Positions 50,263 to 60,000 of a DNA stretch of 60,458 nt are shown piece after piece. A program made the translations under genes and the position numbers. The stretch is from CAYZXU01 sp964482535 (lineage in GTDB: Bacteria > Desulfobacterota > Desulfobacteria > Desulfobacterales > BuS5): positions 1 through 60,458 of the forward strand of contig CAYZXU010000002.1 of NCBI GenBank assembly GCA_964482535.1. Direction: 5' to 3'. The notes under the pieces were generated by a model. It did no database searches and had not been told where the DNA came from. It saw only the letters and a program-made list of their open reading frames with translations. Every line of letters begins with the position of its first letter. The stretch's first letter is position 1.

Positions 50263-50361
50263 TATGTTGGTTCTATGAAATATTTTTTTTGTCTTTTTGG
50301 CAAATTTGGTATATTTATTATTAACTTAGACAGAGCATGACAAAACTAAAGAGGAAAAGCA
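50263..50361. other. Short spacer after the giant gene
   Basis: About 100 AT-rich bases separate the giant gene from the DUF3467 gene. I see no stable hairpin with a T-run and no convincing -35/-10 pair at proper spacing. AGAGGAAAAG (50350-50359) is the ribosome site of the next gene. Confidence 0.5.
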
Positions 50362-50700
50362 ATGACTGAAAAAATTGATAAAAAAAAACAGACAGACATT
50401 AAAGCAGAAGACAATGATGCCGGCAAAACAAAAATCAAGTGGGATGGATCAAAAATGGTCAGCAATTATGCCAATGTCTGCAATGTTACAAGCACAAGAG
50501 AAGAGTTTACAATGCTGTTTGGAACAAATCAGAGCTGGAATGCCGCCCAAACAGAACTTGTTGTTGAGTTAACCAATCGTTTAATCATGAATCCCTATGC
50601 AGCCAAACGTTTATCCATGATACTTGGCGGGGTTGTTAAAGAATATGAATCAAGGTTTGGTTCTCTTGAAATTAATGCTGGAGACGCGCCAAATAAATAA
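50362..50700 (+). CDS. DUF3467 family protein
   Basis: A small, probably cytoplasmic protein of 112 residues. After a charged, lysine-rich N-terminus it has the DUF3467 signature: Y-A-N-V-C-N-V-T-S-T-R-E-E-F-T-M-L-F-G-T-N, then R-L-I-M-N-P-Y-A-A-K-R-L and K-E-Y-E-S-R-F-G. The family is widespread, short and has no established biochemical role. A good ribosome site (AGAGGAAAAG) ends two bases before the ATG. The next gene starts 10 bases after its stop, so the two are probably co-transcribed. It is not obviously linked to the export locus. Confidence 0.85.
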   Translation: MTEKIDKKKQTDIKAEDNDAGKTKIKWDGSKMVSNYANVCNVTSTREEFTMLFGTNQSWNAAQTELVVELTNRLIMNPYAAKRLSMILGGVVKEYESRFGSLEINAGDAPNK

Positions 50701-50710
50701 GGGTTTTATC

Positions 50711-51322
50711 ATGAAAGTTGGTTTTTACCAGAAAGAGCAGAGCAATACACACTTTCTGGTGGCAAAACATCTTGATTATATTTCCTGTGAAGAACAAAAG
50801 TCGCTTTTTTTTCTAATTGAAGATTATCTTGCATTTAGAAAAAAAGCGGCTTTTTTTCTTGAAAGAAATTTTAAAGATATTTGCACAAAAAAATGTTATG
50901 AGAGTAGTCTCAGTGCATGCTGCCAGAAAGAGGGAATAGTAATTTTTTTTGCAGATTTTGTTATAAATGCGCTTTTTTCAAAAAAAGAAGATATTAATAA
51001 GTTAATCTGTCTGCTGGATATTGAAAGTAAGGGAAACAAATGTATCTATCTTGGTGAGGATGGATGCATGTGGGCTCTTAAGCCAATAGTCTGTGAGATG
51101 TTTCTTTGTAATCAGGCCCAAAAAAAGGTTTTTGAATCTGACTATAAGATTAAAGAAGAGTGGAATGAATTAAAAAAATGCCAAAAACTTTTTACCTGGC
51201 CTGACAGACCTGTGCTTTTTGATGAATTGGAAGATTATTTTATTAAAGCAGGGTTTTTTTCACCGCTTATGTATATGCATAACAGCCCGGGGCTTTTAAG
51301 GCTGAAAAAAAGATGGGCTTAA
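50711..51322 (+). CDS. YkgJ-like cysteine-cluster protein
   Basis: This 203-residue protein carries eight cysteines in two groups: C58, C62, C70 and C71 (C-x3-C-x7-C-C), then C111, C119, C128 and C133. The spacing resembles YkgJ-type proteins, annotated as zinc- or iron-chelating and often iron-sulfur related. I use the ATG at 50711 rather than 50624, because the upstream in-frame stretch overlaps the DUF3467 gene and AAGGG lies 8 bases before 50711. It ends in a basic L-R-L-K-K-R-W-A. The substrate or metal is not known. A zinc finger-like role is an alternative. Confidence 0.65.
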   Translation: MKVGFYQKEQSNTHFLVAKHLDYISCEEQKSLFFLIEDYLAFRKKAAFFLERNFKDICTKKCYESSLSACCQKEGIVIFFADFVINALFSKKEDINKLICLLDIESKGNKCIYLGEDGCMWALKPIVCEMFLCNQAQKKVFESDYKIKEEWNELKKCQKLFTWPDRPVLFDELEDYFIKAGFFSPLMYMHNSPGLLRLKKRWA

Positions 51323-51361
51323 GAGCAAAAAAATAAAACACAGGATTATAACTTTAAGCAC

Positions 51362-52273
51362 ATGACATCATCACATGCATCGCTTTTAGATGATCAGATT
51401 GACCGATACTTAACCTGGCTGCTTGTTGAAAAAGGTCTTTCAAAAAATACCCTGGAATCATACAGTAATGATCTTCAAAGATATTTGCATTTTCTTAAAA
51501 AAGAAAATATTACTGATATTATCAACGCAGATGCATCGGTTATATTAAAACATCTTTTATCATTAAAAGATTCCGGCCTTGGTTCAAGTTCAAGGGCAAG
51601 ACATCTTGTAACTTTGAGGGGGTTTTACAGGTTTTTAGTTCAGGAAAAGGATATTAAACAGGATTATACAAAAATTCTGGATCTTCCCAAAAAAAGCATT
51701 AAGCTTCCTGATGTTTTATGTGTTGATGATGTGAAGCTTCTTTTAAATACCCCGAAAACAGATAAACCGGCCGGGGCGAGAGATGCGGCAATGTTAGAGT
51801 TGATCTATGCTGCGGGATTAAGGGTTTCAGAGCTTGTAAATTTAAAACTTAATGATATAAATCTTGAGGCCTGTTTTGTGAGAGTCATGGGCAAGGGTTC
51901 AAAAGAAAGAGTGGTTCCCATAGGTTCATACGCAAAAGGAAAGATTGAAAGCTATATAAAAACAGCGAGAACCACGCTGCTTAAAAACAATATCAGCTCT
52001 TATATGTTTGTTGCCCGAGCTGGAAAGCCCTTAACGAGGCAGGGTTTCTGGAAACTTCTCAAACGCTATGCAGATAAAACAGGGATTAAAAAAAATATTA
52101 CACCGCATACCTTAAGGCACTCTTTTGCAAGTCACCTTCTGGAGGGCGGCGCCAATTTAAGGGCGGTTCAGGTGATGCTTGGGCATGTGGATATTTCAAC
52201 TACCCAGATATACACACATGTTGCAAGGGAACACCTTAAAAAGATGCATAAAAAATATCATCCACGGGGTTAG
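51362..52273 (+). CDS. xerD: Tyrosine recombinase XerD (chromosome dimer resolution)
   Basis: This 303-residue site-specific recombinase has the full tyrosine recombinase catalytic set: Arg154 (G-L-R-V-S-E-L), Lys178 (M-G-K-G-S-K-E-R), His249 and Arg252 (H-T-L-R-H-S-F-A-S-H-L-L-E-G-G), His275 (L-G-H) and the nucleophile Tyr284 (T-Q-I-Y-T-H-V). The N-terminal SAM-like core-binding domain (residues ~8-95) is intact. Length and motif spacing match chromosomal XerC/XerD, which resolve chromosome dimers at dif with FtsK, rather than phage integrases. XerC cannot be strictly excluded. The ribosome site is weak (TTAAG). The gene starts 39 bases after the YkgJ-like gene and is followed by a terminator-like hairpin. 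Confidence 0.85.
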   Translation: MTSSHASLLDDQIDRYLTWLLVEKGLSKNTLESYSNDLQRYLHFLKKENITDIINADASVILKHLLSLKDSGLGSSSRARHLVTLRGFYRFLVQEKDIKQDYTKILDLPKKSIKLPDVLCVDDVKLLLNTPKTDKPAGARDAAMLELIYAAGLRVSELVNLKLNDINLEACFVRVMGKGSKERVVPIGSYAKGKIESYIKTARTTLLKNNISSYMFVARAGKPLTRQGFWKLLKRYADKTGIKKNITPHTLRHSFASHLLEGGANLRAVQVMLGHVDISTTQIYTHVAREHLKKMHKKYHPRG

Positions 52274-52277
52274 TTTT

Positions 52278-52319
52278 GCCTGAACTAAAATGCTGTTCAG
52301 GCTGGTTTTGGGTTTTTTT
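52278..52319 (+). terminator. Rho-independent terminator after xerD
   Basis: GCCTGAAC (52278-52285) and GTTCAGGC (52295-52302) form a perfect 8-base stem with a 9-base loop, just after the xerD stop codon. It is followed by TGGTTTTGGG and then seven T's (52313-52319). The T-run is about 10 bases from the stem, so termination may be imperfect. Confidence 0.65.
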
Positions 52320-52355
52320 GCTTCCATTAATTTATTTGAGTGAAATTTTTAAAAT

Positions 52356-54005
52356 ATGATATGTACTGATAAAAAAACAGGTTTTTCCTGTTTCCTGAAA
52401 CAGGAAGATATATGTACGCCAGGATACAGCGCTGTAAAAGCGGCTATAAGACAGGTCTCACAACCTGTAATTCTTTTAAAAAATATTAACGGTGAGATGT
52501 GTGCTGCCAAATGCAGTATGCCGGTCGGTGGACAAGAACCGGGACAATATTCAAAAGAGTATTCGTTTTGCGCATATGTTCCGCCCCTTCATCCTGAAAA
52601 TTTTGGAGATTTGTTTTTTAAGAAAGCTTATAATCTTAAATATGCTTATATAATGGGTGCCATGGCAAACGGTATTACATCTGTTGAAATGGTGGAAAAT
52701 GCTGCCCATGCCGGGATGCTGGGAATTTTTGGCTCCGGAGGCCTAGATCTTGACAGTATAGAGGATGCTGTAATCAGGTTAAAGAAAAATTTGAAAAATC
52801 TTCCATTCGGGTTTAATCTTATTCACAGCCCGAATAATATAGAGCTTGAATCAAAAACGGTTGATCTTTATCTAAAACACGAAGTAAGACTCATAAGCGC
52901 TTCGGCATATATGGGTTTGACTCTTCCCTTAGTCAGGTTTCGGGTAAGTGGAATATATAAAGACAGCTCCGGAAAAATTGTTGCTCCAAACAGAATTATT
53001 GCTAAAGTGTCCAGAGTTGAGGTTGCAAAAAAGTTCCTTTCACCTCCACCTGAAAAGTTTCTGGATCAACTTGTTCACAATAATATGATAACAGGGCAGG
53101 AGGCATTGCTGGCATTATCTGTGCCCATGGCTGAGGATTTGACTGCTGAGGCGGATTCCGGAGGTCATACAGATAACCAGGCTGCCATATCATTATTGCC
53201 CACCATGCTGTCTCTTCGGGATGAGGTGGTTGAAAAGTTCAAGTACAGTATGCCCATATGCGTGGGTCTTGGAGGAGGAATAGCAACGCCCCATTCAACT
53301 GCCGCAGCTTTTGCAATGGGAGCGGCCTATGTTCTTACAGGGTCAATTAATCAGTCCTGTGTTGAAGCCGGAACATCTGAAACCGTTCGTCAAATGCTTT
53401 CGGAAACAAAGCAGGCCGATGTGGTTATGGCTCCGGCTGCTGACATGTTTGAGATGGGTGTAAAAGTTCAGGTTTTAAAACGCGGTACCATGTTTTCCAT
53501 GCGCAGCTCAAAGCTGTATGATTTTTATTCGCAGTATGACTGTTTTGAAAATATCCCTTTAAAGCAGAAAAAAATACTGGAAAGAGATTTTTTTCGAAGA
53601 AGTTTTGAAGAGGAATGGAATGAGACAAAAAATTATTTTTCAATGCATGATCCCAAGGTTATCAACAGGGCCGAAAAGGATGATAAATATAAAATGGCCC
53701 TTGTGTTCAGGGCATACCTGTGGCGCAGTTCACATTGGGCAATAACCGGTGATTTATCAAGAAAAATAGACTATCAGATATGGTGCGGTCCATCCATGGG
53801 CGCTTTTAATGAATGGGTTAAGGGAACATTTCTTGAAAAATATGAAAACAGAAAGGTCGTTGTTGTTGCAATGAATCTTCTTGCCGGCGCATCTGTTGTA
53901 ACCCGTGCAAACTGCCTGAAGAATCAAATAGATGTTTTTTCTGGTGATATGGGAAAATTTGCTCCTTTGAGGCTTAAGGAAATTAATAAGCTGCTTGGTT
54001 TTTAA
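52356..54005 (+). CDS. pfaD: PfaD-family enoyl reductase of PUFA/polyketide synthesis
   Basis: This 549-residue flavoprotein is related to 2-nitropropane dioxygenase/FabK. PfaD proteins act in trans as enoyl reductases for PfaA/PfaC-type fatty acid synthases. Visible marks are G-A-M-A-N-G-I-T-S early in the TIM barrel, A-D-S-G-G-H-T-D-N (FMN phosphate region and catalytic His) and G-L-G-G-G-I-A-T-P with A-A-F-A-M-G-A-A-Y-V-L-T-G-S. The C-terminal W-C-G-P-S-M-G-A-F-N-E-W is typical of PfaD. The length fits the family. No strong ribosome site precedes the ATG at 52356. It ends 23 bases before the synthase gene, so the two form an operon. Confidence 0.85.
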   Translation: MICTDKKTGFSCFLKQEDICTPGYSAVKAAIRQVSQPVILLKNINGEMCAAKCSMPVGGQEPGQYSKEYSFCAYVPPLHPENFGDLFFKKAYNLKYAYIMGAMANGITSVEMVENAAHAGMLGIFGSGGLDLDSIEDAVIRLKKNLKNLPFGFNLIHSPNNIELESKTVDLYLKHEVRLISASAYMGLTLPLVRFRVSGIYKDSSGKIVAPNRIIAKVSRVEVAKKFLSPPPEKFLDQLVHNNMITGQEALLALSVPMAEDLTAEADSGGHTDNQAAISLLPTMLSLRDEVVEKFKYSMPICVGLGGGIATPHSTAAAFAMGAAYVLTGSINQSCVEAGTSETVRQMLSETKQADVVMAPAADMFEMGVKVQVLKRGTMFSMRSSKLYDFYSQYDCFENIPLKQKKILERDFFRRSFEEEWNETKNYFSMHDPKVINRAEKDDKYKMALVFRAYLWRSSHWAITGDLSRKIDYQIWCGPSMGAFNEWVKGTFLEKYENRKVVVVAMNLLAGASVVTRANCLKNQIDVFSGDMGKFAPLRLKEINKLLGF

Positions 54006-54028
54006 ATTATAAAAGAAAGCAATCTTAA

Positions 54029-57000
54029 GTGAAACATAAAAACGAATTAAAATATCAAAATACACCTGTTGCAATAATAGGAATGGAATGTTTTTTTCCT
54101 AAATCTTCGGATTTGAAAGAATACTGGCGTCTTCTTTATAATGGTGAAGACGGAATAACGGATATTCCTGAAACGCACTGGTCTCCTGAAGATTATTTTG
54201 ACAAAGACCAGGCAAGGCCGGATCATGTTTATGCAAAGCGCGGGGGATTTCTATCACCTGTAAAATTTGATCCCTTAGAATTCGGGATTCCTCCTTCTAA
54301 TCTTCAGGCAACTGATACTTCCCAGCTTCTGGCTCTGATTGCCGCTAAAAGGGCACTGGAAAAAGCCGGTTATGGGGGAGACAAAGAATTTAACAGGGAT
54401 AAAACAGGTGTAATAATAGGGGTGACAGGCACTCAGGAGCTTGTTATTCCTCTTGGGGCAAGACTTGGTTATCCAGTATGGCGCAAAGCTCTTGAAAATT
54501 CAGGGGTTGACCATGATAAAACCGAAGAAGTAATTAAGCGTATATCCGAATCGTATCTGCCGTGGCAGGAGAATTCATTTCCTGGTCTTTTGGGAAACGT
54601 TGTTGCCGGCAGAATCTGCAACCGCCTCAATCTGGGAGGCACTAACTGTGTTGTTGATGCTGCATGCGCCAGCTCAATGGCAGCTCTTAACATGGCGGTT
54701 ATGGAGCTTGTTTCAGGCAAAAGTGATATGGTTGTTACAGGAGGGGTGGATACTCTCAACGATATATTTATGCATATGTGTTTTGCAAAAACGCATATTC
54801 TTTCACCCTCAGGTGACATAAGGCCTTTTTCAAAAAATGCAGACGGCACTCTTCTTGGAGAAGGTGTCGGCATACTTGTTCTTAAACGGCTTGCTGACGC
54901 CAAAAAAGATGGAGACAGGATCTATGCTGTTATAAAAGGGATAGGCACCTCAAGTGACGGTAAATCCCAGAGTATTTATGCCCCAAATGCAAAGGGGCAG
55001 GCAAAGGCGCTTAGAGAGGCTTATGAAAATGCTGATGTTGATCCTGGAACTGTTGAACTTCTTGAAGCCCACGGAACAGGCACCATGGTTGGTGATCTTG
55101 TGGAATTTAATGCTGTTAAAGAAGTATTTGGCCAATCGGAAAACCAGTCAGAGAAAAAAAATAACTGGTGCGCAATAGGCTCGGTAAAGTCCATGATCGG
55201 CCATACAAAGGCAGCAGCAGGTTCTGCTGGTTTGATAAAGGCAGCTCTTTCTTTATACAACAAGGTCCTCCTGCCGACATTAAAGGCTGATGAGCCTGAT
55301 CCGAAACTTGAAATTGATAAATCTCCCTTTTATATCAATTCAGAATCAAGACCATGGTTTTCTAAAAATGGCAATCCCCGCAGGGCTGGAATCAGCTCAT
55401 TCGGATTCGGAGGAAGTAATTTCCATGTAATCATGGAAGAATATCTGAGAGACAAAGAAGAGGTTTTATGCGCATCAAAAGTTGAAATTATATCATTTTC
55501 TTCATCATCATTAGAGGGACTTAAAAACGACATATCAGAATTTAAAAAACTAACTGTCCAATCTTTTTCTAAAAACTTTTTTGCTGAAAAAACCTTTGAA
55601 ACAAGAAAGAATTTTTCTTCAAAGGATCCATACAGGCTTCTTATAACTGTAAAATCCCTGTCTGAAACAGATGAAGATCTATCCCTGTCTCTGGAACAGC
55701 TTTTTGACGAAGCATCAGCGCTTATGGAAAAAATTGGCCTGGAAGGTAAAAGCATTTTAAATACAGATAATGTTTTTTTGGGTTGTGGCAAGCCTTCAGA
55801 AAAAATTGCCTTTGTTTTTCCAGGTCAGGGGAGTCAGTATGTTAACATGGGAAGGGATATTATATGCTCTTTTCCTGAGTCATTTAAGGCGATTGAAACA
55901 GCCAACAGCATATGTGGCAAACAGGCGAACGCAAACTTTTTAATAAGCGACTTTATCTTTCCACGGTTGTCAAAAAGTAAAAAAGAGACTGAAAAACAAA
56001 AAACAAGGCTCCAAAAAACAGATATTGCCCAGCCAGCAATCGGAGCTGTAAGTCTTGCAATGCTTAAAATCTTGCAAAGATTCGGCATTAAACCTGATGC
56101 CGTATGCGGCCACAGTTTCGGAGAATTAACAGCACTTTGCGCTGCCGGATGGATTGATGAAGAGACATTCTTGAACCTTGCAGCTATTCGTGGAAAATTG
56201 ATGGCCGATGCCGGCAAAAGTAATGAAGTAAATAACGGTGCAATGCTGGCAGTAAATGCACCCCTTGATGAGCTTGAAAAACTCGTTGCGGGCATGGACA
56301 ACAGGCTGATAATAGCAAATAGAAACAGCCCTCGCCAGGGAGTATTATCAGGCTCTTTAAATTATATTGAAGAGGCCCAAAAGATATGCCTTAAAAAAGG
56401 ATTTTCTGCAATAAGACTTCCTGTTTCAGCAGCATTTCACAGCAGTCTTGTTGAGGAGGCAGCCAAACCTTTTGGGGATGCCGTAAATAATTTTAATATT
56501 ATACCGACTGATATGCCTGTTTTTTCAAATACTACAGCCGGCATGTACCCTGCTGATTCCAGCAAAGCACGAGCACTTCTTGCAAATCAGATTTTGTCTC
56601 CTGTGAATTTTACAGAAGAAATTGAAAATTTATACACATTCGGTATTAATACTTTTGTGGAGGTGGGGCCTAAACCTGTTTTATCGGGTCTTATAAAATC
56701 AATATTAAGAGGCAGAGATTGCCATATAATTTCCTTAGATTCTTCTTCCGGTAAAGATTCAGGTATTGCAGATATCGCAAGAGCCCTTTGTATGATTGCT
56801 TCCACCGGCAGCCAGGTTGATCTAAAAAAGTGGGAATGCCCGATTGGGTCGGATTTGGCATCATTAAATCAGGTTAAACCGGTTAATAATGCTAAGGGGA
56901 AGATGGCTGTGCAGGTTTCAGGTGCAAATTTTAAAGTGCCAACTAAAAACAATCAGGATAAAGTGGAAAATTATAAGAATAAAAATTTTACTCCTCAAGC

Positions 57001-60000
57001 TGTGGAGAGCTCTAAAGAACCGGAAATTGGTGGTGTCATGTATAAAGATAAAAAGGATTCAGACCATAATATTATAGACTCATTAAAGCTTGTGAGGGAA
57101 GGCATGGACGCAATCTGTTCAATACAGATGCAGACAGCGGAAACTCACAAGAAATTTTTGGAAACCCAGGCTGAAGCAAGCCGTACTTTGCATGAAATGA
57201 TGGAAAGCGTAAGGAGTATTACAGAAACTTCTTCCGGAGCCGACAATAAAAAAGATATTTTTGAAAAAAAGGAGATTTTTATTCCGGATAATTTGACTGC
57301 TCAGGCTTTGGAAGTAAAACCGGAACCTGCAGAAAGCCTAAAAGCCATTTCTGTTAAAGATGAGGTTAAGGTTGACCCTGAAGAGGCCGAAAAAGCAGAA
57401 AAAGTTCAGGATATTATAACCGGAGTTGTTTCGGAACTTACAGGCTATCCTCCCGAGATGCTTGAACCTGATATGGATATAGAGACGGATCTTGGCATAG
57501 ATTCAATAAAGAGGGTGGAGATATTTTCATTATTGGAAGAAAAGATGCCTGGCCTTCCCTCGGTTTCACCTGAAGATATGGGCAGTATAAAAACCCTGGG
57601 CCAGATAGCCGAATATTTAAAAAGCAGTTCCGGCAGTAAAGATGCCGGCTTAGAATATACAGACTTAGATTCAGAAGAAGGCAGGTCTAAAAAAATAAAG
57701 GCTGAAACCAAAGATCCAAAAGCAGAACCTGAATCAGAAAAAGTTCAGGATATTATAACCGGAGTTGTTTCTCAGCTCACAGGCTATCCTCCCGAGATGC
57801 TTGAACCTGATATGGATATAGAGACGGATCTTGGCATAGATTCAATAAAGAGGGTGGAGATATTTTCATTATTGGAAGAAAAGATGCCTGGTCTTCCCTC
57901 GGTTTCACCTGAAGATATGGGCAGTATAAAAACCCTGGGTCAGATAGCCGAATATTTAAAAAGCAGTTCAGATTATAAACAAACCGGTTTAAAAGAAAGC
58001 GGGCAGGAAAACATTGAGGAAGTAAAAAATCTGAAAAATATAAGTAAGGAAGAGATAAATGAAGCAAGTCTCGATTCTGCTGAATCTGTTTCAGATTTAA
58101 TAGACAGAAAAAAAGTTTGCCTTGTTGAAACTCCTCTAAAAGCAGGAAAGAGTATAACTATTCCGGCAGACAAAAAGATTTTTATCACAGATGACAAGGC
58201 AGGACTTTCCCTGTCCATAGCTGATGAGCTTGCTCTTTTAAACATAAATACCGTTGTGATATCCCATGATATATTAAAGTATAGAAAAGATTTTCCCAAA
58301 GCCGCAGGCCTTATACTTATTCCTAAAAAAATGGACGCAGGCCCAGATTATGATCCAGATAATGACCCAGATAATAACCCAGATAAAAAGCATGAAGAAT
58401 TTCTTAAAAATGTTTTTATGCTTACAAGCCATATTGCAGGGGATTTAATAAAATCGGCAAAAAATGGCGGGGCGGTATTTGCCACAATAACCGGACTGGA
58501 CGGTGCGTTTGGCTTTAAAGGAGGAGCTGTTTTAAGCCCTGTATCAGGTGGACTTGCAGGCCTTGCCAAGACAGCTTCAATTGAATGGGAACAGGTTTCA
58601 TGCCATGCACTGGATATAGATCCGGCATGGAAAAACAACAGGGAAATTGCAAAGGCAGTTGTCGCAGAAATATTGAATGACAGTTTAGAAAACGGTATTG
58701 AAACAGGACTTGGGCAAAACATAAGGTATAAGTTAAAGCTTCAGTCTGCTCCCTATGCTGATTCCGAGAGTGTCCAGGCAGAAACTGCTCTAAATCCTGG
58801 CGAACCGGTTGTTATAACAGGCGGCGCAAGGGGCATTACCGCAAACTGCGCATTTGCCCTTGCAAAATATGAACGCCCTGTACTCGTTCTTATTGGACGT
58901 TCTCCTGCTTTATTCCCTGAGCCTGAATGGCTTGCCCCTTTGGATGATAAAGGGTTAATTAAAAAAGCCATATTGGAAAATGAAAAACCTGTAACTCCTG
59001 CTGAGCTTGAAAAATTATATGCAAGGTATATGGCAAACAGGGAAATAGCAAAGAATATAAAAATGTTAAAATCAATGGGAGAAAAGGTTTATTACTATTC
59101 TGCCGACATACGCGATTATGACCGCATATCTGTTATATTCAATGAGGTGCGAGACCTGCATGGCCCAATCAAAGGAATAATCCACGGCGCAGGTGTTCTT
59201 GAAGACAGGTTGATAACAGATAAAACAAAAGAGCAGTATGAAAAAGTTTTCAGCACCAAGGTGGATGGATTAAGAGCGCTTCTTGCTGCTGCAAAAGATG
59301 ATGATTTAAAATATCTTATACTTTTTTCTTCAATAAGCGCCAGAGTAGGCAACATGGGGCAGGCCGATTATGCAATGGCAAATGAGGTTTTAAATAAAAT
59401 TGCTCACCGGGAATCGAATCTCAGGTCAGGCTGCAGGGTTGTTTCCATTAACTGGGGGCCCTGGGATGGCGGTATGGTATCTGATACCTTAAAAAATGAA
59501 TTTAAAAAAAATAATATTGGCATGATTCCTGTTGATACAGGAGCAATGTGCATGCTTTATGAAATGAAAAGGCAAAGTGTAAAATCGGATAATCAGAATC
59601 CTGAAGTAGTTATAGGAGCAAAATCTTTTTCTAAAGATGAAGCTTATCAGGAGAACTCTCATTATTTTAAAGGCTCCCGAACTTCAGAAAAACAACCTGA
59701 TAATTTTAAGCCCGTTGGCGGTAATAATAATCTTTCTCTTATAATTAAGCGTGAGATTGATGTGAACAGCTATCCTGTTTTAAAGTCTCATGTTCTTGGG
59801 GGCAGACCGGTTGTGCCTTTTGCTCTTATGACCGAATGGATCAGCCATAGTGCACTTCATGAAAATCCCGGTCTTTTACTCTATGGCATTGACGATATGC
59901 GGATTTTAAAAGGGATTGCCCTGGAGAAAAAAAATGGTCACAGGAAAAAACTTGTCCATATGTTCACGGGAAAGGCTGTAAAAAAAGGTTTATTTTTTGA

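Noticed and set aside
50289..50325. Possible promoter (TTGGCA or TTGTCT with TATTAT) before the DUF3467 gene
   Set aside because: The spacings I can make are about 13 or 21 bases, outside the usual range.
50362..51322. DUF3467 and the YkgJ-like protein as parts of the export system
   Set aside because: They lie downstream of the giant gene but have no membrane or secretion features and appear grouped with xerD.
51362..52273. The XerD gene as an integrase that mobilises the giant-gene island
   Set aside because: Length, motif spacing and lack of attachment-like direct repeats or a tRNA gene nearby fit housekeeping XerD better.
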